Source: a bacterium (Candidatus Blackallbacteria) CG13_big_fil_rev_8_21_14_2_50_49_14 (GTDB taxonomy: Bacteria; Cyanobacteriota; Sericytochromatia; UBA7694). From it: a stretch of DNA of 64,000 nt. The notes beneath the pieces were generated by a model. It did not search any database. It saw only the letters and a program-made list of their open reading frames with translations, and was not told the DNA's origin. The translations under genes and the position numbers were made by a program. The DNA lies in NCBI GenBank assembly GCA_002783405.1, contig PFGG01000065.1, positions 280,851 to 344,850 on the forward strand. Reading direction: 5' to 3'. Shown here in pieces: positions 32,977 to 42,133 of the stretch (the stretch's first letter is position 1; the number at the start of each line of letters is the position of its first letter).

Positions 32977-33325
32977 GCCACACCAGACGGTTCTTTGGCA
33001 GCAGGGTCTTTACTGTTTTAACCAAGGCGCTTATTTTGAAGCCCATGAAATTTTTGAAGAACTTTGGCGTTCACTTCCGCCCCCGCAGAAAACCAGCCTT
33101 CAGGGCTTGATTCAGGTCGCCGTGGCCTGTGTGCATTTACACAGGCAGAATGAGCGGGGGGCCCGCAGCTTGTTTAAAAAAGCAGCCCAAAACCTCAGCA
33201 CAGGGCCTTTGCCGTCTGGGAATCAAGCCGCTTTGCTGAAACAGATTGAAGCCTGGCTGAACTGGTTGGAGCAAAGCCCCGATAAGCGCTCTGAGGCGCC
33301 GAACTGGCCCAGTTTAGCCCCCTAA
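32963..33325 (+). CDS. DUF309 protein
   Basis: A 120-residue helical protein of the DUF309 family, recognised by the block FNQGAYFEAHEIFEELW (about residues 19-35) and the following helices with a conserved LQGLIQVAVACVHLHRQN. The His and Glu pairs in EAHEIFEELW are the family hallmark. The family occurs in cyanobacteria, plastids and many bacteria; its function is not known. The gene overlaps the end of the LysR-type gene, so it is translated from the same transcript. Confidence 0.85.
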   Translation: MQPLKPHQTVLWQQGLYCFNQGAYFEAHEIFEELWRSLPPPQKTSLQGLIQVAVACVHLHRQNERGARSLFKKAAQNLSTGPLPSGNQAALLKQIEAWLNWLEQSPDKRSEAPNWPSLAP

Positions 33326-33367
33326 ATAGCCCCTACAATCCTGATGAAACACTTATTTTATTTGGCG

Positions 33368-33391
33368 CATATCAAACAGGTGCTTGATATG
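33368..33391. promoter_or_regulatory. inverted repeat upstream of a lipoprotein gene
   Basis: CATATCAA (33368-33375) and TTGATATG (33384-33391) form a perfect 8-base inverted repeat with an 8-base spacer, about 70 bases before the lipoprotein start. An 8-base C run follows at 33405-33412. It has no T run, so it looks more like an operator than a terminator. Confidence 0.45.
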
Positions 33392-33461
33392 TATCAATTT
33401 TACGCCCCCCCCTGCAAATCTAAAATGAAAGCAGAAGGGATTCTCTTGAAAGGAGCATCTT

Positions 33462-34256
33462 ATGCAATTTCAGCATGCCAAACAGCTGGCCTCACTCTCA
33501 CTCGCCCTGATGATGAGTGCCTGTATTATTCAAGTTCCTGAGGGCGTTCTCTCGCCCTCCTCAAGCCCAAAAGCAAGCAGCACACCGCTGGTTTCGCCCT
33601 CCTTAAAACCCATTGCTTCTGTGGCACCCGCCACACCTCAGCCCACAGCATTCTCAACGCCAGAACCGATCAAAACCGTTGAACCCTCGCCCACTCCCGT
33701 TCCGAAAAAGGTCTATACCCTAGCCAAAAAAGAGATGGTCCTCTGGGGCGGTTCCAGTGTAGGAGAAGTCGCCATCAGCAGCGAAAACACCCCTGTCTAT
33801 CGCGTCAAAGGAGGCGGTTCTGTTGATTTTGAACTGACCTGGCAAGAGGGCGATGTTGTTTTGAATGCCTATGAAATGCGTGAAACAGGAATCGCCTCAC
33901 AAAAAGGGCAGATGCGCTGGACCACCCCTCCTCAGGAAATCAGCGAAGATCAGATCATTCCCTTCAGTGCCAGTATCAAAGTACTGAGCAATGATCGGCT
34001 GCCTGGAGATTTTGGCCCAAATATCTCAGTGGGTTGGAATATCGACGGAACCTCCACCCATTGGCTGATTCCCGATTCGCGCACAGGCTCTACGGTCACT
34101 CCCCTTTCTATGAATTGGGATCTGCCCGTAGAGACCTTTAAAGAAGCCCTGGTAACAGATCCAATTCATCCCTCGGGAGATCATTTTACCCTCTTCGTCA
34201 ATGCCCAAGGGGTACTGGGCTTATTGGTCAGATACCAGTACACGCAAAAAAAATAG
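33462..34256 (+). CDS. lipoprotein with Pro/Ser/Thr-rich linker
   Basis: A 264-residue lipoprotein: signal SLSLALMMSAC with the lipid cysteine at residue 21, then about 60 residues of Pro, Ser and Thr-rich linker with repeated SPxP and PTPxP pieces, and a globular domain from about residue 85 made of beta strands (VYRVKGGGSVDFELTWQEG, HFTLFVNAQGVLGLLVRY). The linker would hold the domain away from the membrane or through the peptidoglycan. AAAGGAG stands 8 bases before the ATG. I do not recognise the domain. Confidence 0.7.
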   Translation: MQFQHAKQLASLSLALMMSACIIQVPEGVLSPSSSPKASSTPLVSPSLKPIASVAPATPQPTAFSTPEPIKTVEPSPTPVPKKVYTLAKKEMVLWGGSSVGEVAISSENTPVYRVKGGGSVDFELTWQEGDVVLNAYEMRETGIASQKGQMRWTTPPQEISEDQIIPFSASIKVLSNDRLPGDFGPNISVGWNIDGTSTHWLIPDSRTGSTVTPLSMNWDLPVETFKEALVTDPIHPSGDHFTLFVNAQGVLGLLVRYQYTQKK

Positions 34257-34352
34257 GCAGTAAGCAGCCTGCCTCTGAAAGGTTTGGAGCCACGCCAGAC
34301 AGCCAAGCTGTGCTAGAATGGCTCCACCTTTGTTTGCGTTTGAAAGAAAAAC

Positions 34353-35276
34353 ATGCCCCAATTCACAATCCCAGCCGAATGGCACAAAACCCGTCTCGAT
34401 CAGGTTCTGATTCAGCTCTTGCCCGAGCTCTCACGTGCCTATTGCAAAAAATTGGTTCAACAGGGCCAGATTCAACTCAATGCACAAGTCGTCAGCAAGG
34501 CAGGGCAAATTTTACGTGAAGGGGATCTGCTGCAATGGGAGTTGCCCGAATTGCAGCCCCTTGAAATTCAGGCCGAAGCCATGGATCTGGATATTGTCTA
34601 TGAAGACCCGCATCTGCTGGTGATCAACAAACCCGTGGGGCTGGTGGTACACCCTGGCGCCGGGAACCCTTCAGGTACCCTGGTTAACGCCTTGCTCCAC
34701 CATTGCACCGATCTCTCTGGCATTGGCGGGGTCGAGCGCCCTGGCATTGTGCACCGCCTCGACAAAGAGACCAGCGGCCTGCTGGTTGTGGCCAAGCATG
34801 ACCAGGCCCACCGACATTTATCCGAACAACTTCAACGCCGGGATATGAAACGCATTTACTGGGCCCTGGCCGAACTCGCTTTTGCAGAGCAAAGTGGTGA
34901 AATTGAAGCCCCGATCGATCGGCATCCGGTTGAGCGCCAAAAAATGGCGATCGTCGAAGACGGGCGCTTTGCCCGTACCCATTGGACCGTGCTTGAGCAT
35001 TTTACAGGCTATACCCTGCTTGAACTCAGTTTAGATACCGGCCGCACCCACCAGATCCGTGTACATCTCAAACATATTCACCACCCCTTGGTCGGAGATC
35101 CGGTTTACGGCAGCAGCCGCAAACATGCCTTCAAGGTTTCAAGACCGCTTTTACATGCCCGCTTTTTACGCTTTTTTCACCCTGTCAGCGGTGAGTTTTT
35201 GGAGTTTGAAGCGCCTTTGCCACAAGATTTTGAAAGAATCCTGACGATTTTACGGGAACGCACGCATAAAAGCTGA
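34353..35276 (+). CDS. RluD-type pseudouridine synthase
   Basis: A 307-residue RNA pseudouridine synthase of the RluA/RluD family. An S4 RNA-binding domain occupies residues 12-60 (TRLDQVLIQLLPELSRAYCK), and the catalytic motif HRLDKETSGLL holds the active aspartate at residue 137. Further family motifs are LVINKPVGLVVHPG and TGRTHQIRVHL. It probably modifies 23S rRNA in the cytosol, most likely the RluD sites of helix 69, but the exact target is not readable. The length is normal. It is transcribed with the plus-strand genes; a hairpin (35315-35341) follows before the next gene. Confidence 0.92.
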   Translation: MPQFTIPAEWHKTRLDQVLIQLLPELSRAYCKKLVQQGQIQLNAQVVSKAGQILREGDLLQWELPELQPLEIQAEAMDLDIVYEDPHLLVINKPVGLVVHPGAGNPSGTLVNALLHHCTDLSGIGGVERPGIVHRLDKETSGLLVVAKHDQAHRHLSEQLQRRDMKRIYWALAELAFAEQSGEIEAPIDRHPVERQKMAIVEDGRFARTHWTVLEHFTGYTLLELSLDTGRTHQIRVHLKHIHHPLVGDPVYGSSRKHAFKVSRPLLHARFLRFFHPVSGEFLEFEAPLPQDFERILTILRERTHKS

Positions 35277-35314
35277 ACAAGCCCTTTTGAAAACCCTTTC
35301 AAAGAAAAACCCTG

Positions 35315-35348
35315 CCTTTGCATAAAAACGCAGCGCAAAGGGTATAAT
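35315..35348 (+). promoter_or_regulatory. inverted repeat and -10 element
   Basis: CCTTTGC (35315-35321) and GCAAAGG (35335-35341) form a 7-base inverted repeat that runs directly into TATAAT (35343-35348), about 30 bases before the metallopeptidase start. The position suggests an operator covering the -35/-10 region; no clean -35 is present. Confidence 0.45.
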
Positions 35349-35378
35349 AAAGACCAGAACAGATCGGTCAAGGGACTT

Positions 35379-38300
35379 ATGGACAAAGCAATCGGATTCA
35401 ATCTGCCGCCCGGAATCGCGCCCACCCAGCAGCGCTTTTCACGGGTGGATGATGCTTTGAAAATGGCGGCCACGCTTCCCGGCTCTGAAGCCGTCGTTCA
35501 AAATACAGATAAAAACGGCCAAACCTATTTCACACTCAAACCCGTTTCTGAACACGAAGTTCAACAATACGACAGCTCTCAATATGACCCCAGCATCATC
35601 AAATTCAGCATCGACAAGGGCAATGGCACCACCCCCACGGGTGCTGAGCGGATTCTGAAAGCCGACGCGCTTTCTACCCGCAATGCACTTGAAAATGGCC
35701 TCAAAAGCGTAATTCCCCCCCAGGCCTATAGCCCAGCCAGTTTGAACAAGCTCTCTCAGGGCTTGGGCTTTAAAGATTTTGACGCCATGTACCAACTGAT
35801 CTCCAAACTGCCCCCTGAAAAACAGGAGGCCTTTGTGCAAACCCTGACCCGCCCTGAAAGCTGGAAATCCGTCGCTTCAGATTTTACCCGAAATCTGCTC
35901 AGCAATCCGCTCAATCCTGCGCAGGCCTTTGAAAACACCCGTGAAAATCTGGTAGAAAATTTGAAAGGGCCCTTAAATGAGGTCTTGCAATCCGAAATCA
36001 AAGGGCTGTTTGAAGGCCAGGGGGCACCCAATTTTGATCCCCCGCTAGAATCCAAGGATTCCAACTGGAGCCCCGCTGCGCTCTTGGGCATTCACAACAG
36101 CCTGCAAAATATCAAAGAAAATTCGCCCGCCGATTTTAGCCGCATTCAAAGCACTGACAAACCCTTTACCTTTAAGTTTGAAGCCGACCCCACCCTTTCA
36201 AGTGAAGATACCAATATTGCAGCCCAAGATCCCCTCAAACTGATCACCGACTCAATGAAAATCGCACATACATCCTGCAATTGTGGCAAAGACCATTCCA
36301 TCAGCATTCGCGAAGGGGCCGTCAAAGGCTCTTCTGACGCAATTCTGAATGAAAAAATCCTGAATAAACTGACCCTTTTCAGCCGGGGCACCCCTGCAAC
36401 CCTGAACAAAATTCAAGGTTTCCCCGACGGCAGCAACCAATGGTATAAACTCGATGAAATGCAAGATCGGGGCATGGTTTCAGGCAATCCCCCCGCCTTG
36501 GATCGTGAAAAAAGCTTGAAGCTCTTGGGCGATCTGAACAAAGCAGGCAGTTCCAAAGATCAAACCTGGCGCTTGCTCAATTCCCTGGGCAATTCTGCCG
36601 GGGTCTTTCAACCCAAACTGCTTAAAAATGACCCCGTTTTAAAAGACTACCTCAAGCCCAATTCTGCGGGGCTGGACATGAACAAACTCTGGAATGTCTT
36701 TTTTCCCCAGGGCAATCAAGCCGAAATCGCCAAAATTCAAACTGCGGTTCAAAATTGTCTGGGCCAGGCCAGCAACCAAACCGTCGCCAATGCGGTCTTT
36801 AAAATGGAGCAAATGAATCAAACCCAAGGGCTCCAGGATTTTCTCAACACGATCAAACCCGATATGGCGAGAGATCTACTCAAAGATGGCAATATTGGCC
36901 CCCGCACCCAAAATGCGATCAAACGCATGGAGGGCATCCTGGCCCTGAATACCCTGAAAAAGAATTTGCCCCAACCCTTGAGCCCGCAGCAAAACCACAA
37001 GGTGCAGGATATTTTTAACAGCCTCACGGCCCCCACCCTCGATGAGGCCAGTTTGGCGCAAACCCAAACCAAGATGAAAGCCTTGCTCCAGGAAATACCC
37101 AACCGCATTGTTCAGGAAAGCCCTCAAAAAACCCTGCATGAGGTGATGGGCAATCTGATTGAGCGCATGGATGGCAAATTCAACCAGCAGACCAGCAAAG
37201 ATTTGGTCAATAGCTGGCTCTCGATTGTCGATTCAGAAGGCGAAGGCAATGTCATTTCGGATCTGGTCACCCACGAAGTGGGGCATAACCTGATGGAGAT
37301 CTTCAAACAGGATCACCCCCAGATCAACCTGGAACGGGATTGGGCCGCCATTTCTGGCAAAGCAGATCAAAAAGGCCCCGATCAATTTACAATGGCACCG
37401 GCCACCCAATCCTATTTCAACCAGGCACCAGAAGAAGTTTCAGACTATGGCGAAACCAATCCCGGTGAAGACTTCGCCGAATCCTACCGCATGTTCATGA
37501 GCCAGCCTGAAGAACTGATCAAACGTGCGCCCACCAAGTTTTTAGTCTTGAATGCCCTGAATGGCCGTTTCAGCCCTGAGCAGATTCAAACACAGTTTGG
37601 GCCCTACCAGGACAAATTGGATCAGGCCTGGAAAAAAATCCAGGGCCAGACAGGCGCCAAATTCCATCTTTCTGCCCCCATGGTAGAGTTGATGAACAAG
37701 ACCTATGGCGGCACGCTTGGTAAACCAGCAGACAGTTCAGATTTGCAAAGTTTTACCACGGCCGCCCTTGATAAAGCAGGCAAAACCGTTGCAGGTACGG
37801 GGGCACTCTACAAAAATCCTCCCCTGTCGCCGGAACGCCTGCAAAGCCTCAAAAATCTTCAGCACCCTGCCCTGAGTCAGGAACAGTTAAAAGCCACCAA
37901 CAATGCCTTGGCAAAATTGATCAGCCAGGTTCAGACAGGTGGTGGCAACCTCGACGCGACGGGCATTCAAACCCTTTTGGGCAACGATTACCAAGCCCTG
38001 CCAGAGGGCTTCAAGGCCATGCTCAGTGATCCCAATTCCTTTATCAGCCAATACCTGAACCAACCGGATCATGTTGGACGCAGCGCCAGCCCAGGTTGGG
38101 TGCAAACCGAAGCCCTCAGCCAAATGGTGACAGGCTATGAAAACCTCAACAGCAATTATGTCCGCCTGGCCGGACTGAGTAGCGAAGGCGGCGGAGGCGG
38201 CCTAAAGGGTCTGTTCATGTTCAAGAGCAAAGGGGGCGGCCCCGCTCTTTTGCCTGTGACCCGCGAGCTGAACGCCTACCTGGAAAACTATAACCGTCTG

Positions 38301-38426
38301 CGCCAACCCGCCGTGCCGGTGCCAGACAGTGAGGCCCTCAAAGCCAAGGTCAGTGAAATTCTCAGCCAAACCCAAACGCCGACTGAATTTATGGCCCGCT
38401 TCCTTCAGGAAATGGGTCTGCAATAG
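35379..38426 (+). CDS. large HEVGH metallopeptidase candidate
   Basis: A 1015-residue protein without signal peptide. A zinc-peptidase motif HEVGH lies at residues 632-636 (VTHEVGHNLMEIF), and 52 residues later SDYGETNPGEDFAESYRMF offers the acidic third ligand (Asp698 or Glu701), as in gluzincin-like peptidases whose second motif reads NPxEDFAE. A peptidoglycan-binding-like motif DGNIGPRTQNAI lies near residue 504. The remaining sequence is helical and polar with no known domain; a cysteine pair with histidine (SCNCGKDHS, about 307) is notable. It is probably a secreted or toxin-like protease with unknown export route. It has its own promoter-like region. The last 38 bases overlap the convergent ligase gene. 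Confidence 0.7.
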   Translation: MDKAIGFNLPPGIAPTQQRFSRVDDALKMAATLPGSEAVVQNTDKNGQTYFTLKPVSEHEVQQYDSSQYDPSIIKFSIDKGNGTTPTGAERILKADALSTRNALENGLKSVIPPQAYSPASLNKLSQGLGFKDFDAMYQLISKLPPEKQEAFVQTLTRPESWKSVASDFTRNLLSNPLNPAQAFENTRENLVENLKGPLNEVLQSEIKGLFEGQGAPNFDPPLESKDSNWSPAALLGIHNSLQNIKENSPADFSRIQSTDKPFTFKFEADPTLSSEDTNIAAQDPLKLITDSMKIAHTSCNCGKDHSISIREGAVKGSSDAILNEKILNKLTLFSRGTPATLNKIQGFPDGSNQWYKLDEMQDRGMVSGNPPALDREKSLKLLGDLNKAGSSKDQTWRLLNSLGNSAGVFQPKLLKNDPVLKDYLKPNSAGLDMNKLWNVFFPQGNQAEIAKIQTAVQNCLGQASNQTVANAVFKMEQMNQTQGLQDFLNTIKPDMARDLLKDGNIGPRTQNAIKRMEGILALNTLKKNLPQPLSPQQNHKVQDIFNSLTAPTLDEASLAQTQTKMKALLQEIPNRIVQESPQKTLHEVMGNLIERMDGKFNQQTSKDLVNSWLSIVDSEGEGNVISDLVTHEVGHNLMEIFKQDHPQINLERDWAAISGKADQKGPDQFTMAPATQSYFNQAPEEVSDYGETNPGEDFAESYRMFMSQPEELIKRAPTKFLVLNALNGRFSPEQIQTQFGPYQDKLDQAWKKIQGQTGAKFHLSAPMVELMNKTYGGTLGKPADSSDLQSFTTAALDKAGKTVAGTGALYKNPPLSPERLQSLKNLQHPALSQEQLKATNNALAKLISQVQTGGGNLDATGIQTLLGNDYQALPEGFKAMLSDPNSFISQYLNQPDHVGRSASPGWVQTEALSQMVTGYENLNSNYVRLAGLSSEGGGGGLKGLFMFKSKGGGPALLPVTRELNAYLENYNRLRQPAVPVPDSEALKAKVSEILSQTQTPTEFMARFLQEMGLQ

Positions 38427-39837
38427 ATTCGGCAGCAGCCGGGTGCAAGTTCAGATGCGCCGTGGCCAGACCCAAAGCGATACACACCCAGAGCACAAAA
38501 TGAAAAATTCCGTGATTGGTCAAATCAAAGGCCAGGCAACCTGAAAAAGCCACCAACCAAACGATCTGAATTTCACGCAACTCAGGGTTTTCAGCCTGTT
38601 TCCAGGCTTTGAACATGATCCAGGCCACCCAGCCCATGGCCGCATAAAATACCAAACAGCCCAAGATTCCTGTTTCGGCCAAGAGCTGCAAGGGTACATT
38701 GTGCGTATCGACAAAACGCCCCAGCCCATGCCCGATCCAGGGGCTTTCCCAAAAGGCTTTCCAGGCCAGCCCCCAGGTATCCAAGCGCTGCCCTGCCGAC
38801 TCCACAGTGACATCTGACAGCTCCCCAAAGCGCTGCCCCACCGTCACCAGCAAACCCGCTTCAGAGATGATCTGGCTCAATTTAAATAAGCCCCCAAACA
38901 CGCCATAGAGCAAGCTTCCCAAGAGCAAAAGCCGATGCAGAGGCGGGCGGGCCAAGGCCAGCAGAAAAAAGGTGCCGGTTACAAAAACCAGCCAGGAAGC
39001 ACGCGTAAAATTAATCACCAGCGAAGCCACCACCCAAGCCAGGGCCAGATACAAGCCAAAACGCCATTTCTGATTCCGTTCAGGAAAAAGATAGAGCCAA
39101 CCGATCAAAAGAATCCCGACTGTTTGCAGAATCTCACCATATTCATTGGCAAAGGTACCGGGTGAAATCCGCAGAAAGGGGCCATAAAAATCCACCAGGG
39201 CCGAATGCTTGCCAAGGTAATCGAGCGGGTTATAACTCCCCGTATAAAAGCCGATTTGCTGCAGCCAGCCCACCGCCAGCGTAAGCAGGCAAGAAAGCAC
39301 AAGCAGAACATGCAGGCGTTTGAGTTCCTGAAGATTGGAAGCGGCCCCAAAGAGCGTCAGCCCTGTCAACACCAGCAAAAGATAGTTAAACACCAAACGA
39401 ATGGAGGTCATGTCTTGATTGAGTGCCAATTGCGCAGAATCTGCTTTCCCCAAAGAGGGCAGCCAACTCAACAGAATCAGGCCAAAGGGCAAAAGCCAAA
39501 ACCAGGGATAGCGCTGAGTGGGTCGCCAGCCCAAGACAAAGCGCAGCCCAAGCCCCAAAATGGCCAGCAGCGAAAACAACTGGGGAGCTTTAAAACTAAA
39601 GCCCACTTCCACTGCGGTTAAAATTCCTGTAAACACAAAAAGGGCAAGCGCAGAGGCACATAAACGAGGAGAACTGAGCGCCAAGAGCAAAAATCCCCCT
39701 GCACCCAGCGCTGCCAAAGCCCAGCGTAAACTTTCAAAGGGCCAGGACAAAGCCAACAGCAGACTCAAAAACAAAGCTGAGAGCCACCAGATCGGGGGGA
39801 TCCGGTGGCTCTCAGGAAAAATAGATTTCAAGTTCAA
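38389..39837 (-). CDS. O-antigen ligase/polymerase-like membrane protein
   Basis: A 482-residue protein with about twelve membrane helices and the large extracytoplasmic loop of the Wzy_C family, where RLDTWGLAWKAFWESPWIGHG and the following THNVPLQLLAETG (read in two parts) hold the conserved Arg, Gly-His-Gly and His residues. Members join O-antigen or other glycans to lipid A-core, or polymerise surface glycans. No other glycan assembly gene is adjacent, although a heptose-type nucleotidyltransferase and a mannose-type guanylyltransferase-like fusion lie within 15 kb. Its start is 3 bases after the stop of the upstream permease gene, so it is part of that operon. Ligase and polymerase cannot be told apart here. 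Confidence 0.85.
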   Translation of the reverse strand: MNLKSIFPESHRIPPIWWLSALFLSLLLALSWPFESLRWALAALGAGGFLLLALSSPRLCASALALFVFTGILTAVEVGFSFKAPQLFSLLAILGLGLRFVLGWRPTQRYPWFWLLPFGLILLSWLPSLGKADSAQLALNQDMTSIRLVFNYLLLVLTGLTLFGAASNLQELKRLHVLLVLSCLLTLAVGWLQQIGFYTGSYNPLDYLGKHSALVDFYGPFLRISPGTFANEYGEILQTVGILLIGWLYLFPERNQKWRFGLYLALAWVVASLVINFTRASWLVFVTGTFFLLALARPPLHRLLLLGSLLYGVFGGLFKLSQIISEAGLLVTVGQRFGELSDVTVESAGQRLDTWGLAWKAFWESPWIGHGLGRFVDTHNVPLQLLAETGILGCLVFYAAMGWVAWIMFKAWKQAENPELREIQIVWLVAFSGCLAFDLTNHGIFHFVLWVCIALGLATAHLNLHPAAAESIADPFPEGSGP

Positions 39838-39840
39838 GAC

Positions 39841-40782
39841 TCAGGTACTGACCTGATTGTCCTTGTTGACCTTGAGATAGAGCAGGCTGAACAGACTGAG
39901 AATGATCAGAATCACCACCGCATAGGCGCAAGCCAGACCATATTCACCCCGCACAAAGAAAGCCTTAAACGAGAAGGTGGCAAGGATATCCGTATGCGGA
40001 TTGTCTTGGGTGACCAGGTAAATAATATTGAACATATTAAAGGTCCAGACGATCCCCAAAAGCACCGTCACCATCGCCACAGGCTTAAGCATCGGCAGGG
40101 TCACACTCCAGAACTGCTGCCAGGGCGTAGCGCCATCAATCTGAGAGGCTTCATACAGCTCATCGGGAATGCCTTGCAACCCGCCCAACAGGGTGATCAT
40201 CATAAAGGGTACACCCAACCAGATATTGGTGACGCAAACGGCAAACATCGACCAAAAAGGATCTGAAAGCCAGGAAACACCGTTAAGCCCGACCTGCTTG
40301 AGCAAATGATTAAAAAAACCATAATCGCCATTGAACAACCAACGCCAGGAAAAAGCGGTGATATACGAAGGTACTGCCCAGGGAATCAGCAGCAAAGCCC
40401 GCCACATGCCCTTCAGACGCAGTTGTTGGTTGAGAATCAAAGCCAGACCCAAACCCAAAACAAAGTGAAAAAAGACATTGGTAAAGGTCCAGATCAGGGT
40501 TTGCCCAAAGACCTGCCAGAAATCATTGCTGGCAAAAACCTTGGTATAATTTTCAAGCCCCACGAACTTCACAGTCGCGGCCTGTACTTCTGTTTTAATC
40601 GCCACCCCGCCGTCGGCCAGCAATTCGGTCACACGGAAGGTTTTTTCATAGGCATTGCGCTGGGTGATATTCTGAAAACTGAAACTGATCCCCATCAACA
40701 AGGGCACAAAGACCAGCAGAATCATCATGCCAAAACCCGGCAGGAGAAAGAAATAAGGCGTTTTACGATCTACTTTTAACAT
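39841..40782 (-). CDS. sugar ABC transporter permease (MalF-like)
   Basis: A 313-residue integral membrane protein of the carbohydrate-importer permease family. It has six or seven membrane helices and the cytosolic EAA loop EASQIDGATPWQQFWSVTLP (about residues 212-231), which docks the ATPase. A periplasmic insertion between the first two helices (about residues 35-75) resembles that of MalF/UgpA-type permeases. The gene follows the binding-protein gene by one base. The expected second permease (MalG-like) and ATPase are not adjacent; the next gene is the ligase-like protein. Confidence 0.9.
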   Translation of the reverse strand: MLKVDRKTPYFFLLPGFGMMILLVFVPLLMGISFSFQNITQRNAYEKTFRVTELLADGGVAIKTEVQAATVKFVGLENYTKVFASNDFWQVFGQTLIWTFTNVFFHFVLGLGLALILNQQLRLKGMWRALLLIPWAVPSYITAFSWRWLFNGDYGFFNHLLKQVGLNGVSWLSDPFWSMFAVCVTNIWLGVPFMMITLLGGLQGIPDELYEASQIDGATPWQQFWSVTLPMLKPVAMVTVLLGIVWTFNMFNIIYLVTQDNPHTDILATFSFKAFFVRGEYGLACAYAVVILIILSLFSLLYLKVNKDNQVST

Positions 40783-40783
40783 C

Positions 40784-42076
40784 TTATTCTGCGCTCAGAA
40801 GCTCTTTCCAAGCCGCTTCAACCTCCTTAAGAGCTGTTTCGGGCGTTTTTTCACCCAAGAGTGCCGCCTGGTAAGCGGGTTTCAGGTCGATAAACACAGC
40901 CCCCGACTGGGGAATCACCGGACGGGTATTCGCAGCATCCAAGACATGCTTGAAGGATTGAATGATCCGGTTGGCCTTGACCGCAGGCAAATCATAGGTC
41001 GATTTACGCGTGGGCAGCAGATTGTTTTTCAAAGCAAAGCGGGCCTGAATTTCGGGTCGGCTGAGATAGTGAATCACTTCCCAGGAAGCCCAAAGCTTCT
41101 GGGTACTGGCAGCCACCACATAATTGTGCCCGCCCACAGGCGAACCCCAACCGCCAGGCCCCTGGGGAATGCGGGCAATGCCCAGGTTGTCCGGGTTTTT
41201 AAACTCAGGGCCATCGAGCAGGTCAGCGGTCGACCAGGGGCCATTGATAATCATGGCATATTGGCCGTTTTTAAATCCAATCTGCATATTCTCATAGTCA
41301 TTGGCAAAATCGACAGATTCTGGCACAATTTTATACTTTTTACGTAAATCAATTAAAAAGTTCAAAGCTTTTACAGCAGGCTCTTCAGCAATCTTGACCT
41401 GAAGGCTTTGGTTGTCGATTAAATCTCCACCAAAAGCCCAGACAAAAGGCGTAAACCAATAGGGATCGCCTCTGTAGAAAAAGGCATATTGCTTGCCATC
41501 GGGCGTGGTCAGTTTCTGACCTTGGGTAATCAGCTCTTCAAGGGTCGCCGGTGGCTTGGGCCCCGTTAAACGTTTATTGTAAAAAAGGGCGAGACAGTCA
41601 GTGACTTGGGGAATGCCCCAGATATGCCCCTTGTAGCGGGAATAAGCCAAAGCTTGGGGCACAAAATCTGCTTGTGCTTTCTGATCGAGAAAAGCGTCCA
41701 GAGACATCAGATAGCCCATCGAGGCCAATTCGGTGGTCCAGGCAATTTCAGCACGGAAGATATCCGGCGCATTGCCGGCTTGCGCCACGGTTTTGTATTT
41801 GTTTAAAGCATCGGAAAAGGGAACTTGCTGGAGTTTGACCGTGATATAGGGAAACTCTTTCTGAAAGGACGCAAGCGCCTCTTTCAGAGTTCCGGCTTCT
41901 TCATCATTGAAGGTATGCCAGAAATCAACCGTCACAGGATCGGTCGTGCGACGAACCACCTCTGTATTGGCAGAGGTGGCCTTGCTGTTGCGGCCCATAC
42001 AGGATACCAACAACAAAATAAAGCTAAAAATGAACAGCCATTTCAGACTCAAACGAAGGTCTTTCATGGCGATCAT
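40784..42076 (-). CDS. sugar ABC transporter binding lipoprotein
   Basis: A 430-residue extracellular solute-binding protein of the MalE-type family 1. It has a lipoprotein signal (LKWLFIFSFILLLVSC) and the usual opening TVDFWHTFNDEEAGTLKEAL, a hinge region with FYNKRLTGPKPPATLEELI, and MIINGPWSTADLL typical of sugar-binding proteins. It would capture an oligosaccharide or glycerophosphodiester outside the inner membrane and deliver it to the permease encoded next. Two in-frame ATG codons (42076 and 42067) are possible; neither has a clear ribosome site. It is the first gene of the operon with the permease and ligase-like genes. Confidence 0.9.
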   Translation of the reverse strand: MIAMKDLRLSLKWLFIFSFILLLVSCMGRNSKATSANTEVVRRTTDPVTVDFWHTFNDEEAGTLKEALASFQKEFPYITVKLQQVPFSDALNKYKTVAQAGNAPDIFRAEIAWTTELASMGYLMSLDAFLDQKAQADFVPQALAYSRYKGHIWGIPQVTDCLALFYNKRLTGPKPPATLEELITQGQKLTTPDGKQYAFFYRGDPYWFTPFVWAFGGDLIDNQSLQVKIAEEPAVKALNFLIDLRKKYKIVPESVDFANDYENMQIGFKNGQYAMIINGPWSTADLLDGPEFKNPDNLGIARIPQGPGGWGSPVGGHNYVVAASTQKLWASWEVIHYLSRPEIQARFALKNNLLPTRKSTYDLPAVKANRIIQSFKHVLDAANTRPVIPQSGAVFIDLKPAYQAALLGEKTPETALKEVEAAWKELLSAE

Positions 42077-42133
42077 AATACTACGGGATGACCCGAAATA
42101 AAAGACTTGGATTGTGAATCGGGAATCTTTTCG

